Source: Ophioderma brevispina (taxonomy: Eukaryota; Echinodermata; Ophiuroidea; Amphilepidida; Ophiodermatidae). Taken from it: DNA of 64,000 bases. The notes beneath the pieces are model-generated. The model was not told where the DNA came from. It saw nothing but the letters and a program-made list of their open reading frames with translations, and ran no database searches. The stretch is taken from positions 26,231 to 90,230 of the forward strand of contig JAMKCH010001700.1 of assembly GCA_023653785.1 (NCBI GenBank), read 5' to 3'. Both the position numbers and the translations under genes were made by a program. Shown piece after piece: positions 11,641 to 22,949 of this stretch (the stretch's first letter is position 1; each line of letters starts with the position of its first letter).

Positions 11641-12094
11641 TTTCTTTTTTCTTGGTTAATATTCCATGTAATGACCCGTAATGTTAATTGTAAATTTAAC
11701 AGGGTATCATAATATGATATTGGCAGTCAGGACGATCGCCAAATATGGAGATAAGTATGAGATACTAATGCCTTCACATAATCCTCTTGTGCCAATGGCC
11801 ATATCCCTAACGTCCCGTAACTGCATTTTATTGCACTTTTCAAAAATCACGGAGCAGACCCCTGCCTTGTTTTTAGGGGAAATTTCCCCTAGATCTAACA
11901 AGAAAACCAACGCTATTTCCTTTTTTGCGGTGATCGTTAGGTTAGTAGTCATTTTTTTTCGAAAAACACGTTAGGAATATAGGGTTCTCATTGTCTCTAG
12001 TTGTGTGGTCACGCTTGGTCAGTAACTAGGCCTATAACACAAGCACGCCATGATAACACTATTCAAAAGTAAGCGGGATGTAATGTATCCAATA

Positions 12095-12300
12095 CATGTG
12101 TCCTACACTTTACTAAGGGAGTTGATTTTATGGAACTTCTTGTTGTAACCATTTTTTTCAATCGTTCCATTTCTGGTACAAAGTTTTTTGAATATGTACA
12201 GGTTCTCCATCGAAGCACAACAAGTAGTAGTACACTCGACGTTAAAAATCTTAAGTTCAATATTTGGCGATAGTCCAGAATGACTAGGATTGCGACTCAT
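12095..12300 (-). mobile_element. LINE C-terminal fragment, frameshifted
   Basis: Two overlapping minus-strand frames (from 12300 and from 12260) together resemble the segment after the reverse-transcriptase thumb of many LINEs. SPNIELKIFNVEC is followed, after a frame change, by SVLLLVVLRWRTCTYSK, comparable with the family pattern KxRIFNSxVxSVLLYGxETWxxTK. It lies upstream of, and out of order with, the fragment at 11090-11640, so it is either a different insertion or a rearranged piece. The similarity is short. Confidence 0.4.
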
Positions 12301-13306
12301 AGTGGGTCTTTTGAAAACTTATTAAGTTTACCTTTGATAAACTCAGTAACATGACTATCAATTTGCAAGTATCAGAATGATCAGAGGAAATACGTGAACC
12401 AAATTTGGAGTAATTACAATTACCAACAAAGTTACTCGAACGAGGATAAAATCTAATCTAGAAGCAACTTTAGCGCGGTGTATATTGTTTTAAGGAAGGC
12501 GGATTTTTTTCAAATATCAATTAAGTAAAATTCTTGAATTAAAATATTAATAATTGTAAGAGATCTCCTACTCGAGTGATTCGAGAGTCTTCTTGATGAT
12601 CAAGTGGACTAAATAAAGTCTTCACCAATAATAAGTGTAGAATACTCAAACTTAACCATTTGCGCAAACACATTTTTTTAATCAAGTCATCACTATTTGC
12701 AGCACTAATGTATTATCAAAAGAGCCGAAATATGATTAATATATAAAGAAACAATCAAATACCGACAATATTGTAAGAATAGGAACCCCTTTGCTATTTG
12801 GCCACAAAACTACACATGCTCGCCCTACTGGGATTTCCAAAAAAAGGGAAAAAATATTACATCACTCCTAATGTTAAGCAAATAATGAAAACTTTCTGCG
12901 TTCTCTGTAGGACCAAGACCTAAAATGAAAAACACAACCCTGGTTCAAAAGCGAAACACGGGCGGCGCAGCCAAAATACAAAAATATGTGCGCAAATAAT
13001 TTTAAAAAGTTTACAAATACAATAACAATGTTGAAAAAGTCCGAGAATCCTGGCGGTAAATGGTCACACACAGTTTATGTCCGTCTGATTCGCTCTTCAA
13101 CATGGTGGCAGTTGAAGAAAATAAATTATCAAAGTCATCATAATCAAATTTGACAGTCACGATTTTTAAAAATGGGCTGAACCTTCAACCTTCAACTTCT
13201 AAAAAATACCTCTGTACTTAGATAAAGATCAACAAAATTATGATTCCCTGTTAACCACTTTGCCGTTCAGTCTTTCATGGTGGAATCAGAGTAAAAAGTC
13301 TTCCCT

Positions 13307-13462
13307 TCATGTTGGATAGTGTCTTGAACATTTCCGCTTTCTCTTACGTGGCTGAAAAATTCTTCTAGATAAATCATCCGAGACGCATCTCTTCACCCTG
13401 AACTCATGACGCTTGAATTTCTCCACACAATGCTTCACCCTTTTTCGCTCGGACCGACTGCT
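13307..13462 (-). CDS. Small, very basic ORF (51 codons), unknown
   Basis: The minus-strand frame runs from just after a stop to a TGA at 13307-13309. It encodes a Lys/Arg-rich peptide with SERKRVKHCVEKFKRHEF near the start and PRKRKRKCSRHYPT at the end, with several cysteines. It has no ATG of its own, so if real it would be a terminal exon. The only possible acceptor (after ATGAAG or GAAGCAG) lacks a good pyrimidine tract. It lies about 430 bp downstream of the exon candidate at 13894-14153, but the phases do not match. A chance AT/AG-rich frame is equally likely. Confidence 0.2.
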   Translation of the reverse strand, partial: SSRSERKRVKHCVEKFKRHEFRVKRCVSDDLSRRIFQPRKRKRKCSRHYPT

Positions 13463-13893
13463 TCATGAATCCAGTAAGTTCCCTTGCCTATGCAAATGGC
13501 TTAATGGATGTTATTTTGAACAAAAACAACCCTTACTCGTGTATTTAATAACCAAACGCCAAGATATTGTTGTCAAGATATATCGAATAATATAGATTGG
13601 TGACAAAATATTAAAACAGACTTGTCAAAAAGTATTTGACGAATTTTACATACCTGTACGATAAATGTTCAAACATTTCAGCCCCAAAATATATTGATAT
13701 ATTGATCAAAAATTGCGGTGGAGTCAATATTATGATATGATCATTTATGTTATAGTCTGCCTTTTATTTGTGTCAGTTCATTAAAAAAGTTCTTGATGAT
13801 GCCATTCATCCTGAGAGGTTGTATATTGCATCCTGGAAATCAATACAACCTTCACGTGGTGTAGATTGAGCCGTAATTTTTGCATGGCCTCAC

Positions 13894-14153
13894 CTGAGGC
13901 CGGTGTGAAAGTAATCATTGTCCGGCAGGTATCATAGTCCGGGCTCCATAGACGACAATGGAATAAAGCGTGAAACTAATGTTGCGTGAAGAGTCAACTG
14001 AATCGATTGCCCTATTGTTCACCATTGTTCCCGGACTGTGAGCCCGGAGGACCATATCTCCTGCCACACCGGTTACTGAGATTGAAAATCGAATATCATT
14101 CATAATTTGTAATCCTTCTATCATGTAAACCGGTAAGCTATCGATCGTTGCCT
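13894..14153 (-). CDS. Candidate internal exon with broken frame, unknown product
   Basis: On the minus strand a 260-bp segment is bounded by a good acceptor (AACCTTGCTTTCAG before 14153) and a consensus donor (CCTCAG then GTGAGG after 13894). It is open from the acceptor for about 79 codons, beginning EATIDSLPVYMIEG and ending VVYGARTMIPAGQ, then meets TGA at 13915-13917, 21 nt before the donor. One extra base there would keep the exon open to the donor, so either a single-base indel in the assembly or a pseudogene is plausible. Its GC content and mixed codon use stand out from the AT-rich surroundings. The alternating hydrophobic pattern looks like a beta-rich extracellular domain, but I do not recognise the family. 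Confidence 0.4.
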
Positions 14154-14486
14154 CTGAAAGCAAGGTTAGATTGATTTATACGGATTTATTGACCAAAGTG
14201 GCATAATATGCCATAGGCCTACAGGTAAAAACACAAATGTCCATTTGAACTAACAAATTTCTTTCATGATAATTACCAAACATTACATTTACTGAACTAA
14301 CTCGAGCGGAAATAATGAATTTAAAATTTGCTTTTAATTCTAACCACATTTTTAAGCATTTATATACAATAACAGAACAATTGCACTGAATATTGTATCT
14401 ACTTGACTACATCTTCGTTTTTTTTTAAATTTCATTATCAACACATCACCTCCAAATGAAACAGACTATAGACAATATGCATGAGG

Positions 14487-14858
14487 CCCGGGGGGCACTT
14501 GTATTCAAAGGTGGATATGATGCGTGAACAAGAAAACGCGTAAAATGAGTCTCTTTTTTTCCAACGGCGATGTACGCGCGTACATTGATTAGGGAAAAAA
14601 GGCATGTTTTTTTCGTAACCCTGAAATTGTGATGTACGCGAGATCAAAATCATCAAAAATATTGTAATTTGGAAGTAAAGCAACATGAGCAAACACAGAT
14701 AATAAGGGATATTATCAACACAATGCATTGCTCACTGGTTTACGGTAGCAAAAACTGACAAAAAGACTTGTTTATGGTGAGCAAAAACACAAAAATGCTT
14801 GTTAGGGTATGTTTTTTAGTCGATGGAAATACTTGTTTAGGGTGCATTTGTGAAGTCC

Positions 14859-14908
<50 letters not shown>

Positions 14909-14922
14909 CCCCCCCCCCCCCG
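14487..14922. mobile_element. G-run/C-run-ended element with internal poly(A)
   Basis: Begins CCCGGGGGGCACTTG and ends in 13 C residues then G, so the ends are inverted. It is flanked by GCATGAGG (14479-14486) and GCACGAGG (14923-14930), an 8-bp target duplication with one transition. Inside are two ACTTGTTTA(T/G)GGTG-type repeats. A 44-base A run at 14864-14907 replaces the sequence that should mirror the left end. No coding capacity. An 8-bp duplication would fit a hAT-type element, but the family is inferred only from that length. Confidence 0.6.
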
Positions 14923-15002
14923 GCACGAGGTGACACGAATAAAACATCAGACTATAGGGCGGTTTCACGGGAGGTCAACAGGTTAACTTGACCAGAACTG
15001 TC

Positions 15003-15122
15003 CTCCAGAACGACCCAAGCGTGCATAGAATACAAAAGAATCACCTGCAAAAATTACTGAAGTGTTCAGGTGAACCAGGTGCATGTATTGTATTCTTCTT
15101 ATGCTTGGATGATTTGGAGGGC
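15003..15122. repeat. Inverted repeat (~45-bp arms)
   Basis: Left arm CTCCAGAACGACCCAAGCGT...AGAATACAA is mirrored by TTGTATTCTTCTTATGCTTGG...TTTGGAG, with inner CACCTG/CAGGTG arms. Imperfect but extended; probably a small foldback element. Confidence 0.6.
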
Positions 15123-15850
15123 AAACAAAAAGTCCATTCAACATAATTTAGCTCTGTAAAAGGCCCTATAACATTACCGAACCAAAACGCAGATAGACTA
15201 AAATTTTCGTCTCCGTTGTACTTGCGGTTGTAGTGGTTGCCAAGTGTTGCTGCTGCTGTTAATGGACTAATTCTATCATTTCGTTTCTTTTTCTGTTATA
15301 GGTCGTAGTAAGTTTACGATATTTGAGTGAAAAAAATTAGCATTTATTAATTGTACATTATCACATGCAATTGTAAATGATAATCGTATATCAGCGCTCA
15401 GTATTTATTATTTTTTTATAGTAACGATTTCCCAAAGTAACTAAAAATGTCCACACGAAATTGATATTTCAACGAGAACATGAATAATACTAGATTACTA
15501 ATTGTCCTCACTCAACACAGTTGTTGATTCTATATTTATATTCCATCTCACAAAACCTATTGACTAAAACCCATGGAAACTCCAACTTGTCCTAAGAATC
15601 CAGATTACAAATACGACGTTGCATATGTTACCATAGCTACGCGGATGACATCCATCATACTCACATGATGTGCTGATTTCATCACCTTTCTTGAATTTTC
15701 ACGACTACTTCAACAGTACAAGAGATTTGATGGGTAATGAGTATCATATATAGCAGATTAAAGTGTCAAATTTCGTCAGCGTTATGAAAATTGTTACCAA
15801 AGGATACCGAGAAAGGATGACATCATTTCATCAGAACACGCATACACACA

Positions 15851-15852
15851 TT

Positions 15853-15891
<39 letters not shown>

Positions 15892-15902
15892 ACACACACA
15901 TG
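15851..15902. repeat. (CA)n microsatellite
   Basis: About 24 CA units with one CACTCACA interruption. Confidence 0.95.
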
Positions 15903-16378
15903 TAAGCAAACCACAAACCAAAGAGGAAATTAAATATCAATGGTTATGCCGAAAAACAACAACATATATTTGTATGTGAATTAATAAAAAAATACATATT
16001 ATATGGTAGTTTGTAAGTGTTAATTTTTAAATCACGTCACCAAAAATTGTTTCATATTATATTTCTTCATAACTGTTAACTGACAATATGCAAATATTGA
16101 AATTAGATGCAAATTATGAATTATTATATCCCTGAAATAACCCAATCTTTTCATATCGTTGAAATTTCATTTTGTTTCTTCATTATAAGATGAAACAAAA
16201 CTTTAATTTGATAAAGTACAGTAAGTTAACACCAAAGGAGGCCAAATGCCATAATGCTATTCATATGTAAACGTATGGTGGAAGTAATGTAAAGTACTTT
16301 GTCACAATTTGGAACATTTTTCACGAATTATGAAGAAATGACGTAATGTTTCATCTAATTCATAACGGGCGTAATTTC

Positions 16379-16852
16379 TTAAAGGGGCACTGGCACATTT
16401 TTCAGAAAATACGAAACTTCTTCAATGTGCTAGCAAATGATAGTCTAGGCCATTGGAAGAATAGAGATCTATTTTACACATAAAAATAACATACCCAAAA
16501 ACAGATAATAAGAGGCTAAAGACATCCAGGTAATTTGTAGGCTTTTAAGTTTGCCGTAACTTTAATCAACAAATGTGTATATTACATGACTATCATAGAC
16601 CCGAACTCATTGATATTAAAACCACAAAGGTGACAGACCGGTCAAACAAGGTGCATGTCGTGGGAATTAACTCCGGCGTGTACATTCTTGTGTTAAACGC
16701 CATTTCTGCGTCGTCTGTTAAATTAATGTCGCCGGAGTCATTAATTATAAAATCGTTCTGTTTACCCATAAGCGTGCCGATTTGGGCTTAATAATTTCAG
16801 GTGAGAGCTAATGTATAAACAAGCTTTACAACCATGCAAAAACTTCAGTTTT
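16379..16852 (+). mobile_element. TTAA-1 MITE, right end missing
   Basis: Starts TTAAAGGGGCACTGGCACAT and follows 2458-2988 closely, including AAGACATCCAGGTAATTTG and the ATTAATTATAAAATCGTTCTG block. Homology ends near 16852 before the right TIR. It carries a TAGTCTAGGCCATTGG stretch also seen in the 55.5-kb copy but shortened in the 2.5-kb copy. Confidence 0.8.
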
Positions 16853-17883
16853 CCAATCCCTACAAACAAGCCTAATAAGGACGGTTTTCAAACAGATCGT
16901 ATCAATGACTTTCGCTTTCGATCTCTAATCGAAAATACTTTTTTTTTATTAATTCAGAATTCTAAATATTGATAAAAATAATGAAAACTTCAACTAACTC
17001 AAAAACGCCCAAAACCGAAAAGAAAGGATTGCTCCCACATCGTACCTCGTGTGTTTTCTTCGGTGAACGGTGGCAACACAATCTTTAAGAAAATTTAAGT
17101 TCACTTTATCGCGACACAAAATGTGTACATTTCGTGAACTGACCGTTCCCAAATTGCGTCGTTGCTAAGTAACAACGCGTCTTCCTGAAATAAGCGGATA
17201 CGAGTGGAATTGGATAAATAAATGAATTGTGCTCACACCCGATTTACCTAGATTTACTTCATAAGTATGAGCAAAGGCAGGCCCCTAAAGTATTGAAAAG
17301 AATTCGATTGTTGACGTTATCAATAATTGGTTGTGTGGATTCATTGTCACGATTAGTGTACTTGTTTGATTAATAATTTTGGTCTTGTTCATTAAATTGC
17401 ATAATTTACTAAACCATAAACTTGTAATTGCAGCTTTACCCAATCGCCTCAACATTCTTGTAGGGGGGCGAAATGTAATACAATTTGAATTAGATTGCGA
17501 CCAAAATTGGCGCAATTTTATGTAAAGTTCTAAGTATAGTGGCATTACATCAATGCTTACTTGATTTTAGGTTTGAACACGCTGGAATAAAAGGGAAATA
17601 TCTATTGTTACGATAAAGTTGAATATAATGATTGATAGACATTATTTATTTTGATAACTGTGAATGGATGTACCCATTTCTTAAATGGTAAAAGTTCAAA
17701 TAATCCAGTAACGATGTTAGGATTTGCCTCCTTTGCTGGTTTCGCAGAGATAGATGGAACATCTCTAAAGTATTTGAAAGAAGTCGACTGTTGAAGATAT
17801 GGGTAACATCCATAATGGGTTATGTCGATTCTTTGTCCCATTCAGTGTAGTTGTGCATAGATGGAACATCGCTGCTCTTCCCC

Positions 17884-18060
17884 CATCTGACCCATTAGCT
17901 GAGTTGGTAAAGCAACTAGTAAACCGAAGGTCAAGGTTCAAATCCTTAACGATCAGTCAGTGATATATTCCACTGACTGTCATTTGCGTTGTTGTATGGT
18001 AGAAATCTAAAAGTACTCTCATGATATTCTATTTATATTTATTTTTTAATTACAATTTAG
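17884..18060 (+). mobile_element. tRNA-derived SINE head or tRNA pseudogene (Thr-like)
   Basis: A box TAGCTGAGTTGG starts at 17896 and B box GGTTCAAATCC at 17935, a 39-bp offset as in tRNA genes and the RNA polymerase III promoters of SINEs. Between them lies an anticodon-loop-like CTAGTAA (anticodon AGT, threonine), though the anticodon and acceptor stems pair poorly. So it is a decayed tRNA or a SINE head rather than a working tRNA. The following AT-rich body (to about 18060) may be the SINE tail. Confidence 0.5.
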
Positions 18061-18165
18061 ACGACCGAGCCCTAAGAGGTATGCCAACCGTGATTAACCA
18101 GTAACCATTCTACTAGGGGTATCCCTCCAAACTAACCAGGACGGCTTGGGACAGTCATGTGTTGC
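18061..18165 (+). repeat. Dispersed repeat, shared with 34812-34895
   Basis: CTAGGGGTATCCCTCC followed by CTAACCAGGACGGCTTGGGA, also found inverted at 34812-34895. Two separated copies show an interspersed family. Confidence 0.65.
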
Positions 18166-18325
18166 CACCCTACTCTTTTAAAAACTGACTGTGCTACTCA
18201 TGTACAGGTGTGACCCTCTGTACATGAGACCGCAGCTTAACGTAACTCCGAAGGATTGGGTATACTTCCCGTATTCTTATGGTTCATTTGCCCAAGTCCA
18301 AATGACTCGGGCGGAACTCTAGTTT

Positions 18326-18783
18326 CAATCAATAGACCATTTGCACGATCCCCGAAATGCATCTCATTCGGTGCCCATTTCCATCCGGGAACTTATACCA
18401 GCCTCAAGTCGGCTAAAAACATACGGTTAGGAGCGTAAAGAAAATTCCACAAAACCTTACCCTATATTCTGTGCGTGCACTATAGTGGTGTAATCGTCCG
18501 TCAGATGACAAAGTAGGGCACAGTTACGATCGAAAATATCACGTTTTGTCGTGAAATTTTCACACCAGTGCCTCGATTGTTTTTTTGTTCCATAGATATT
18601 CTTCTAATTGTTGATAAGATTAACTCACGTGAAAAGGTACTTTGTATTGTAATTTTAGGCATTGTTCGGCGACGCGAACGAACAACAATTTTTTTTTGTA
18701 AACATGACCTCTGGTATAAGTTCCCGGATGGAAATGGGCACCGAATGAGATGCATTTCGGGGATCGTGCAAATGGTCTATAGT
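18326..18783. repeat. Long-arm inverted repeat (~72-bp arms)
   Basis: The left arm 18326-18399 contains GACCATTTGCACGATCCCCG and CATCCGGGAACTTATACCAG. The right arm 18708-18783 is its nearly perfect reverse complement (CTGGTATAAGTTCCCGGATG ... CGGGGATCGTGCAAATGGTC). The ~310-bp loop holds short ORFs on both strands. Next to the right arm is CGATAAACGTTCAAACATCC, also found as CGATAAATGTTCAAACATTT at about 13660, so part of the unit is dispersed. Confidence 0.85.
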
Positions 18784-18998
18784 TCTGATACGATAAACGT
18801 TCAAACATCCCAGTCCCACAATATATTGTCATATTCTTCAGATATTTGTGCATAGAATAACACTTCTCATTAAAGATCTTGCCAATCGGTAATATCACAC
18901 GCCGTACTATGTCCGAGAAATACGAACTTTCACAAGCTTTTAATCACAACCATTAGGTCGGTGTACAAATCATGACAGTAGACAGGTTTAGATGCATA

Positions 18999-19172
18999 TG
19001 TTCGATTTTGTTCGAGTTTCAATGTGTGAATTAAATTTATGCAATTACAGAAATGTCAGTTAATTTTGTGTTAAGGCGTCATTTATATCGATAAAGACAA
19101 AAGAAACAACAGTGCATAACGACAACACAAGACAAATGAAATAAGCATTATAGTGAAAAAGGATTGAAAAAA
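18999..19172 (+). repeat. Local duplication X, copy 1
   Basis: TTCGATTTTGTTCGAGTTTC through GACAACACAAGACAAATGAA, nearly identical to 20443-20608. Copy 1 has AACAACAGTGCATAACG where copy 2 has AACAGTGCATATACCG. Confidence 0.9.
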
Positions 19173-20015
19173 CACGCGTAATTAGAAAACTAATAGGAAT
19201 TAAAAGGTATTGCTTGTTGTAATCGGGTAAAAGCAAACTCCAAAAATAAAAGAAGCAATGCCGTTTTAGACTTGATATAATATTGTGCAGAACTAGAAAT
19301 CATTTATAAAGAAACTTCTAAATCCGTTTAGTGGTTAAACATGTCCTAATGTAATGCAATTCAAAAAAACATGTTTTAATTGGTGTTCGCCAGTACTTTC
19401 AGCAAGAAGATTAATTATATGACCTATTGTCAAGTTGAACACTTCGTCAAGTTAGACACTTCGATCACAGTATCAAAAGATAAATTCAATTTTAGTCAAA
19501 CTTTGGAAATCACGAATTTGATCCATTATCTTTCAAATCAATCAAGTAAAAATTTGTGCCTTCAAATTTCAGTATCTAATTTGAAATTTAAAATTAACAT
19601 ACAATCGTATTTATAGTATTTCCATTTGTTTAATCCCCAAAATTAAGGTGTTTCAACTGATTTAAGAAACGCTCCACCGTCAGACAGCAACTGTACTGAG
19701 TTTCGGGGTTGTTCTTGTAACAGCACTCGCAGTTATCTTTAGACGGTGTCCATCATTAACTCCAGGATGATGCAGGATGGCATCTCGTTAATCTTAACGA
19801 ATCATTCCCGTCTCATGATGTCAGCGGCCTGCTGGCCTGATCAACACTCGCTACCACTAGGCTTTCTCCTATCATTATTATGCATATGTAGGGTGGTTCA
19901 AAATACACCATCCTTTAAAATAATCCATTCCTCCTTTTTCACCTTCCTCTTTTTCTAACATTACTCTCCTTCCCTTGCTTCTTGACCAGTCATTCGTTTT
20001 GTCGACATTGTTATG

Positions 20016-20318
20016 CACTGTTGGAAAAAATAACGGTAGAATACCGGAATCCCAGCTGCCAGTATTCTACCGTTAAAATACAGTACATCGTAGAAAGTAA
20101 ATTTACTGTATTTAAGAGAGTCTTGAGCATTTTAATGACTTTGACACAAAATATGTGTTTTTCTTCATACAAACATCGACAAAACATCAAAACTTCTCTT
20201 CAATCATAACGGCAAATTCATCTTTACGGTTGCTGTTATTTAACGGTAGAATACCGGCAGCTGGGATTCCGGTATTTCATGGTATTTTACGGTTAAATAA
20301 CAGAAATTTTTAACAGTG
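20016..20318. mobile_element. CACTGTT-type MITE (303 bp)
   Basis: Outer ends CACTGTTGGAAAAAATAACG and, reversed from the right, CACTGTTAAAAATTTCTGTT. Both arms carry the inner block ATACCGGAATCCCAGCTGCC and TATTCTACCGTTAAA in inverted orientation. No transposase. Its right half is repeated within 20611-20873. Confidence 0.75.
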
Positions 20319-20432
20319 TAGCTACATTTTTCCTAAAATACATTTGTGATTAAATAGCAACACTTAGAGTAAGAATCTGAGAACTAGACACGTTGTTATT
20401 CGTGGTTTACGGTTCGTCACGCAGTTGCGCAG
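20170..20432 (+). repeat. Local duplication Y, copy 1
   Basis: ACAAACATCGACAAAACATC through GTTCGTCACGCAGTTGCG, present again at 20611-20873 with about one mismatch per 80 bp. It includes the right half of the 20016-20318 MITE. Confidence 0.9.
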
Positions 20433-20442
20433 TGAACTTCTT

Positions 20443-20608
20443 TTGTTCGATTTTGTTCGAGTTTCAATGTGTGAATTAAATTTATGCAATTACAGAAATG
20501 TCAGTTAATTTTGTGTTAAGGCGTCATTTATATCGATAAAGACAAAAGAAACAGTGCATATACCGACAACACAAGACAAATGAAATAAGTATTATAGTGA
20601 ACATGATT
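20443..20608 (+). repeat. Local duplication X, copy 2
   Basis: Second copy of 18999-19172, now placed directly ahead of Y copy 2. It gives the order X - Y - X' - Y' across 19.0-20.9 kb. Confidence 0.9.
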
Positions 20609-20610
20609 GA

Positions 20611-20873
20611 AACAAACATCGACAAAACATCAAAACTTCTCTTCAATCATAACGGCAAATTCATCTTTACGGTTGCTGTTATTTAACGGTAGAATACCGG
20701 CAGCTGGGATTCCGGTATTTCATGGTATTTTACGGTTAAATAACAGAAATTTTTAACAGTGTAGCTACATTTTTCCTAAAATACATTTGTGATTAAATAG
20801 CAATACTTAGAGTAAGAATCTGAGAACTGGACACGTTGTTATTCGTGGTTTACGGTTCGTCACGCAGTTGCGA
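20611..20873 (+). repeat. Local duplication Y, copy 2
   Basis: Second copy of 20170-20432. It joins X copy 2 at a shared CAAACATCGAC. The high identity suggests a recent rearrangement or an assembly duplicate. Confidence 0.9.
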
Positions 20874-21424
20874 TTGTTTACCGAACTATCAACATTTCAC
20901 ATCATTGCGTGATTTGTGTAGATATTTTCACCGCACAAATTTTCATACTTTTGGTACACCCCATTCGCACTGAAATCCACGCGCACCAATCAGTGTCAGT
21001 TTAATTGTTTAGGTAGCCTAGCCAAACTAGTTGTGGTTAGTCAACAAACGGAAGGACCGTTCAAAACACGCCATTATAAATTTTCACAAAAGATACAAAT
21101 AGTCGGTAATAAGTTAAAAATAAATCGGAGGAAACAAAGGCTTCAGCGTCCGGTCAAAACTGCTAGGATAGAAGAGGCACCCAAAGGGATGTGTTTAACC
21201 TAGTCTGGTCAAATTTTTAGAAACGTAATGCTTAAAGGTGCTTCTTGTGCTTGTTACGCCTTTTGTTTTATTTATGGTTCACTTGAGAAAAGCTTATTCC
21301 CAATTGCATTTGATGATCTTGCGTATTGGTGTTATGAGCAAATTCTTGTGTCACTTTTTCATAGGCCCCTGTGCTTTTAATAAAAATTGGCGAACACTTC
21401 TAACTCTACCACTACACTATCGCT

Positions 21425-21474
21425 ACTCTACTACACTTCTATTACACCACTACTTACTACTACTACTACCACTT

Positions 21475-21565
<91 letters not shown>

Positions 21566-21567
21566 TT
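21425..21567. repeat. (CTA)n microsatellite
   Basis: Long CTA/TAC runs broken by single-base slips. The Leu/Tyr/Thr homopolymer ORFs across it are artefacts of the repeat. Confidence 0.95.
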
Positions 21568-21837
21568 ATCCTACATTAGGGAGAGACATTTGGTTTTCTT
21601 ATTCACTCATTAATACGTTAGGGAGACATTTCGTGTCTCCCAAACGTATCCCTTTGTATTGCGGTTTATTCCGTCAAGGATAATTAATTAAGGGTAATAC
21701 ACTATAATAACAAAGTATATGAATATTAATTAATTAATTTAAATAAGAAGAGAACTCATTATAACCTAATGAATTATTAAAATTAAAATGTCTTCCTAAT
21801 GTATCACTTTTCGTAATAATTAATTATTATTATTATC

Positions 21838-22098
21838 ATACTAATACTACTACGAATACTACCAAAAAGGACATGAACATTACAACTTCTACCACTACTG
21901 CTACCACTACTACTATATGAATACTAGTACGAATACTACGAATACGAATATTATGAATACATCTACGAATAGTACTACGAATACTACTAAGAATACTACT
22001 ACGAATACTACTAAGAATACTACTACGAATACTACTACGAATACGAATACTAGTCCTGCTAATACAATCATCACTACTATTACTACTACTACTGTAAG
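21838..22098. repeat. ACT/GAATACTAC-variant microsatellite
   Basis: Higher-order version of the TAC repeat: GAATACTACTAA and GAATACTACTAC units alternate, with ATGAATAC insertions. It is preceded by an AATTAATTA-rich stretch at 21680-21837. Confidence 0.9.
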
Positions 22099-22637
22099 AA
22101 AACATCTAGTCCGACCAACATCGACTTCAATTTAAAGCAATTTCATTCCTCTTTTCACAATTAGGACTACCGTTTCCTATTTTTGTCAAATTATAGCACT
22201 ACCAAGTGATTCTTCGAAGTACCTAGAAGCTAAACAACTACTGAAAACCCAGGTTTGCCTGTTGTTTCACTTTGATTACGTTATGTACTTTATGATTCTT
22301 TTTATTGATCTCATGAGAATATGTCCATCTGATGGATACATGATGGTTAGTTCTATTAGTTTCAAGAGTATTACCAGTGGGATTCGGGCGTATCAAGCAA
22401 TCTTCTAGAATACACAGACCAAAATTGTTTGAAGTTTACACAACGTCCCTTTCGTTGACGTCACACTAGCTAGCGACAATACATACACAGGTTTAGAATA
22501 GCTGTTGCTAAGACAAGTAAGCGGTGTTAGTGACAGCTCCAGCTATCGCGTATATGCAATTAGTGAAAACTCCAAATCAGATGGTCAAGGCATGCAGTTA
22601 CTTAGCTAGTCGGCGATGGAGCTAGACATGTTACCGA

Positions 22638-22823
22638 ATGCTGATTATCTTATCATGGAATAATATCACCCCACTTTGTTGTTCTATCATCGCCATCATA
22701 CACTGGAGCAAATTCTCCCTCGTAATGCAGATTGTTAATTACTGGGATTGCATTGTTACCGGATATGAGGATGTTAATTACTGCTCCAGAGCAAGCGCAT
22801 TCTATATCGTGATAACTATACAG
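22638..22823 (+). CDS. Possible first exon, unknown product (weak)
   Basis: ATG at 22638 opens a 62-codon frame (MLIILSWNNITPLCC...) with a hydrophobic, signal-peptide-like start. It ends ATACAG followed by GTATGT, an excellent donor at 22823/22824. A perfect cAMP-response palindrome TGACGTCA lies 180 bp upstream at 22456. However, the reverse strand is also open here, no TATA box was seen, and the peptide resembles nothing I know. Treat as a hypothesis. Confidence 0.2.
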
Positions 22824-22848
22824 GTATGTTAATAACATTAGACTATTA

Positions 22849-22948
22849 AAGATGTATAATGAGTAAAAAATATGTGTTCAGATTATCAGGGATGTATATT
22901 ATGTGTTTAGATTATCAGAGATGTATCATTAGTAAAAATACGTGTTTA
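22849..22948 (+). repeat. Degenerate tandem repeat, ~42-bp unit
   Basis: AGATTATCAGGGATGTATAT / AGATTATCAGAGATGTATCA with TATGTGTT(C/T) repeats about 2.5 times. Confidence 0.7.
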
Positions 22949-22949
22949 T

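Noticed and set aside
14908..14930. Poly(A)-poly(C)-GGCACGAGG read as cDNA adaptor contamination
   Set aside because: The left flank of the element carries GCATGAGG, so the octamer is better explained as a target-site duplication; not excluded without reads.
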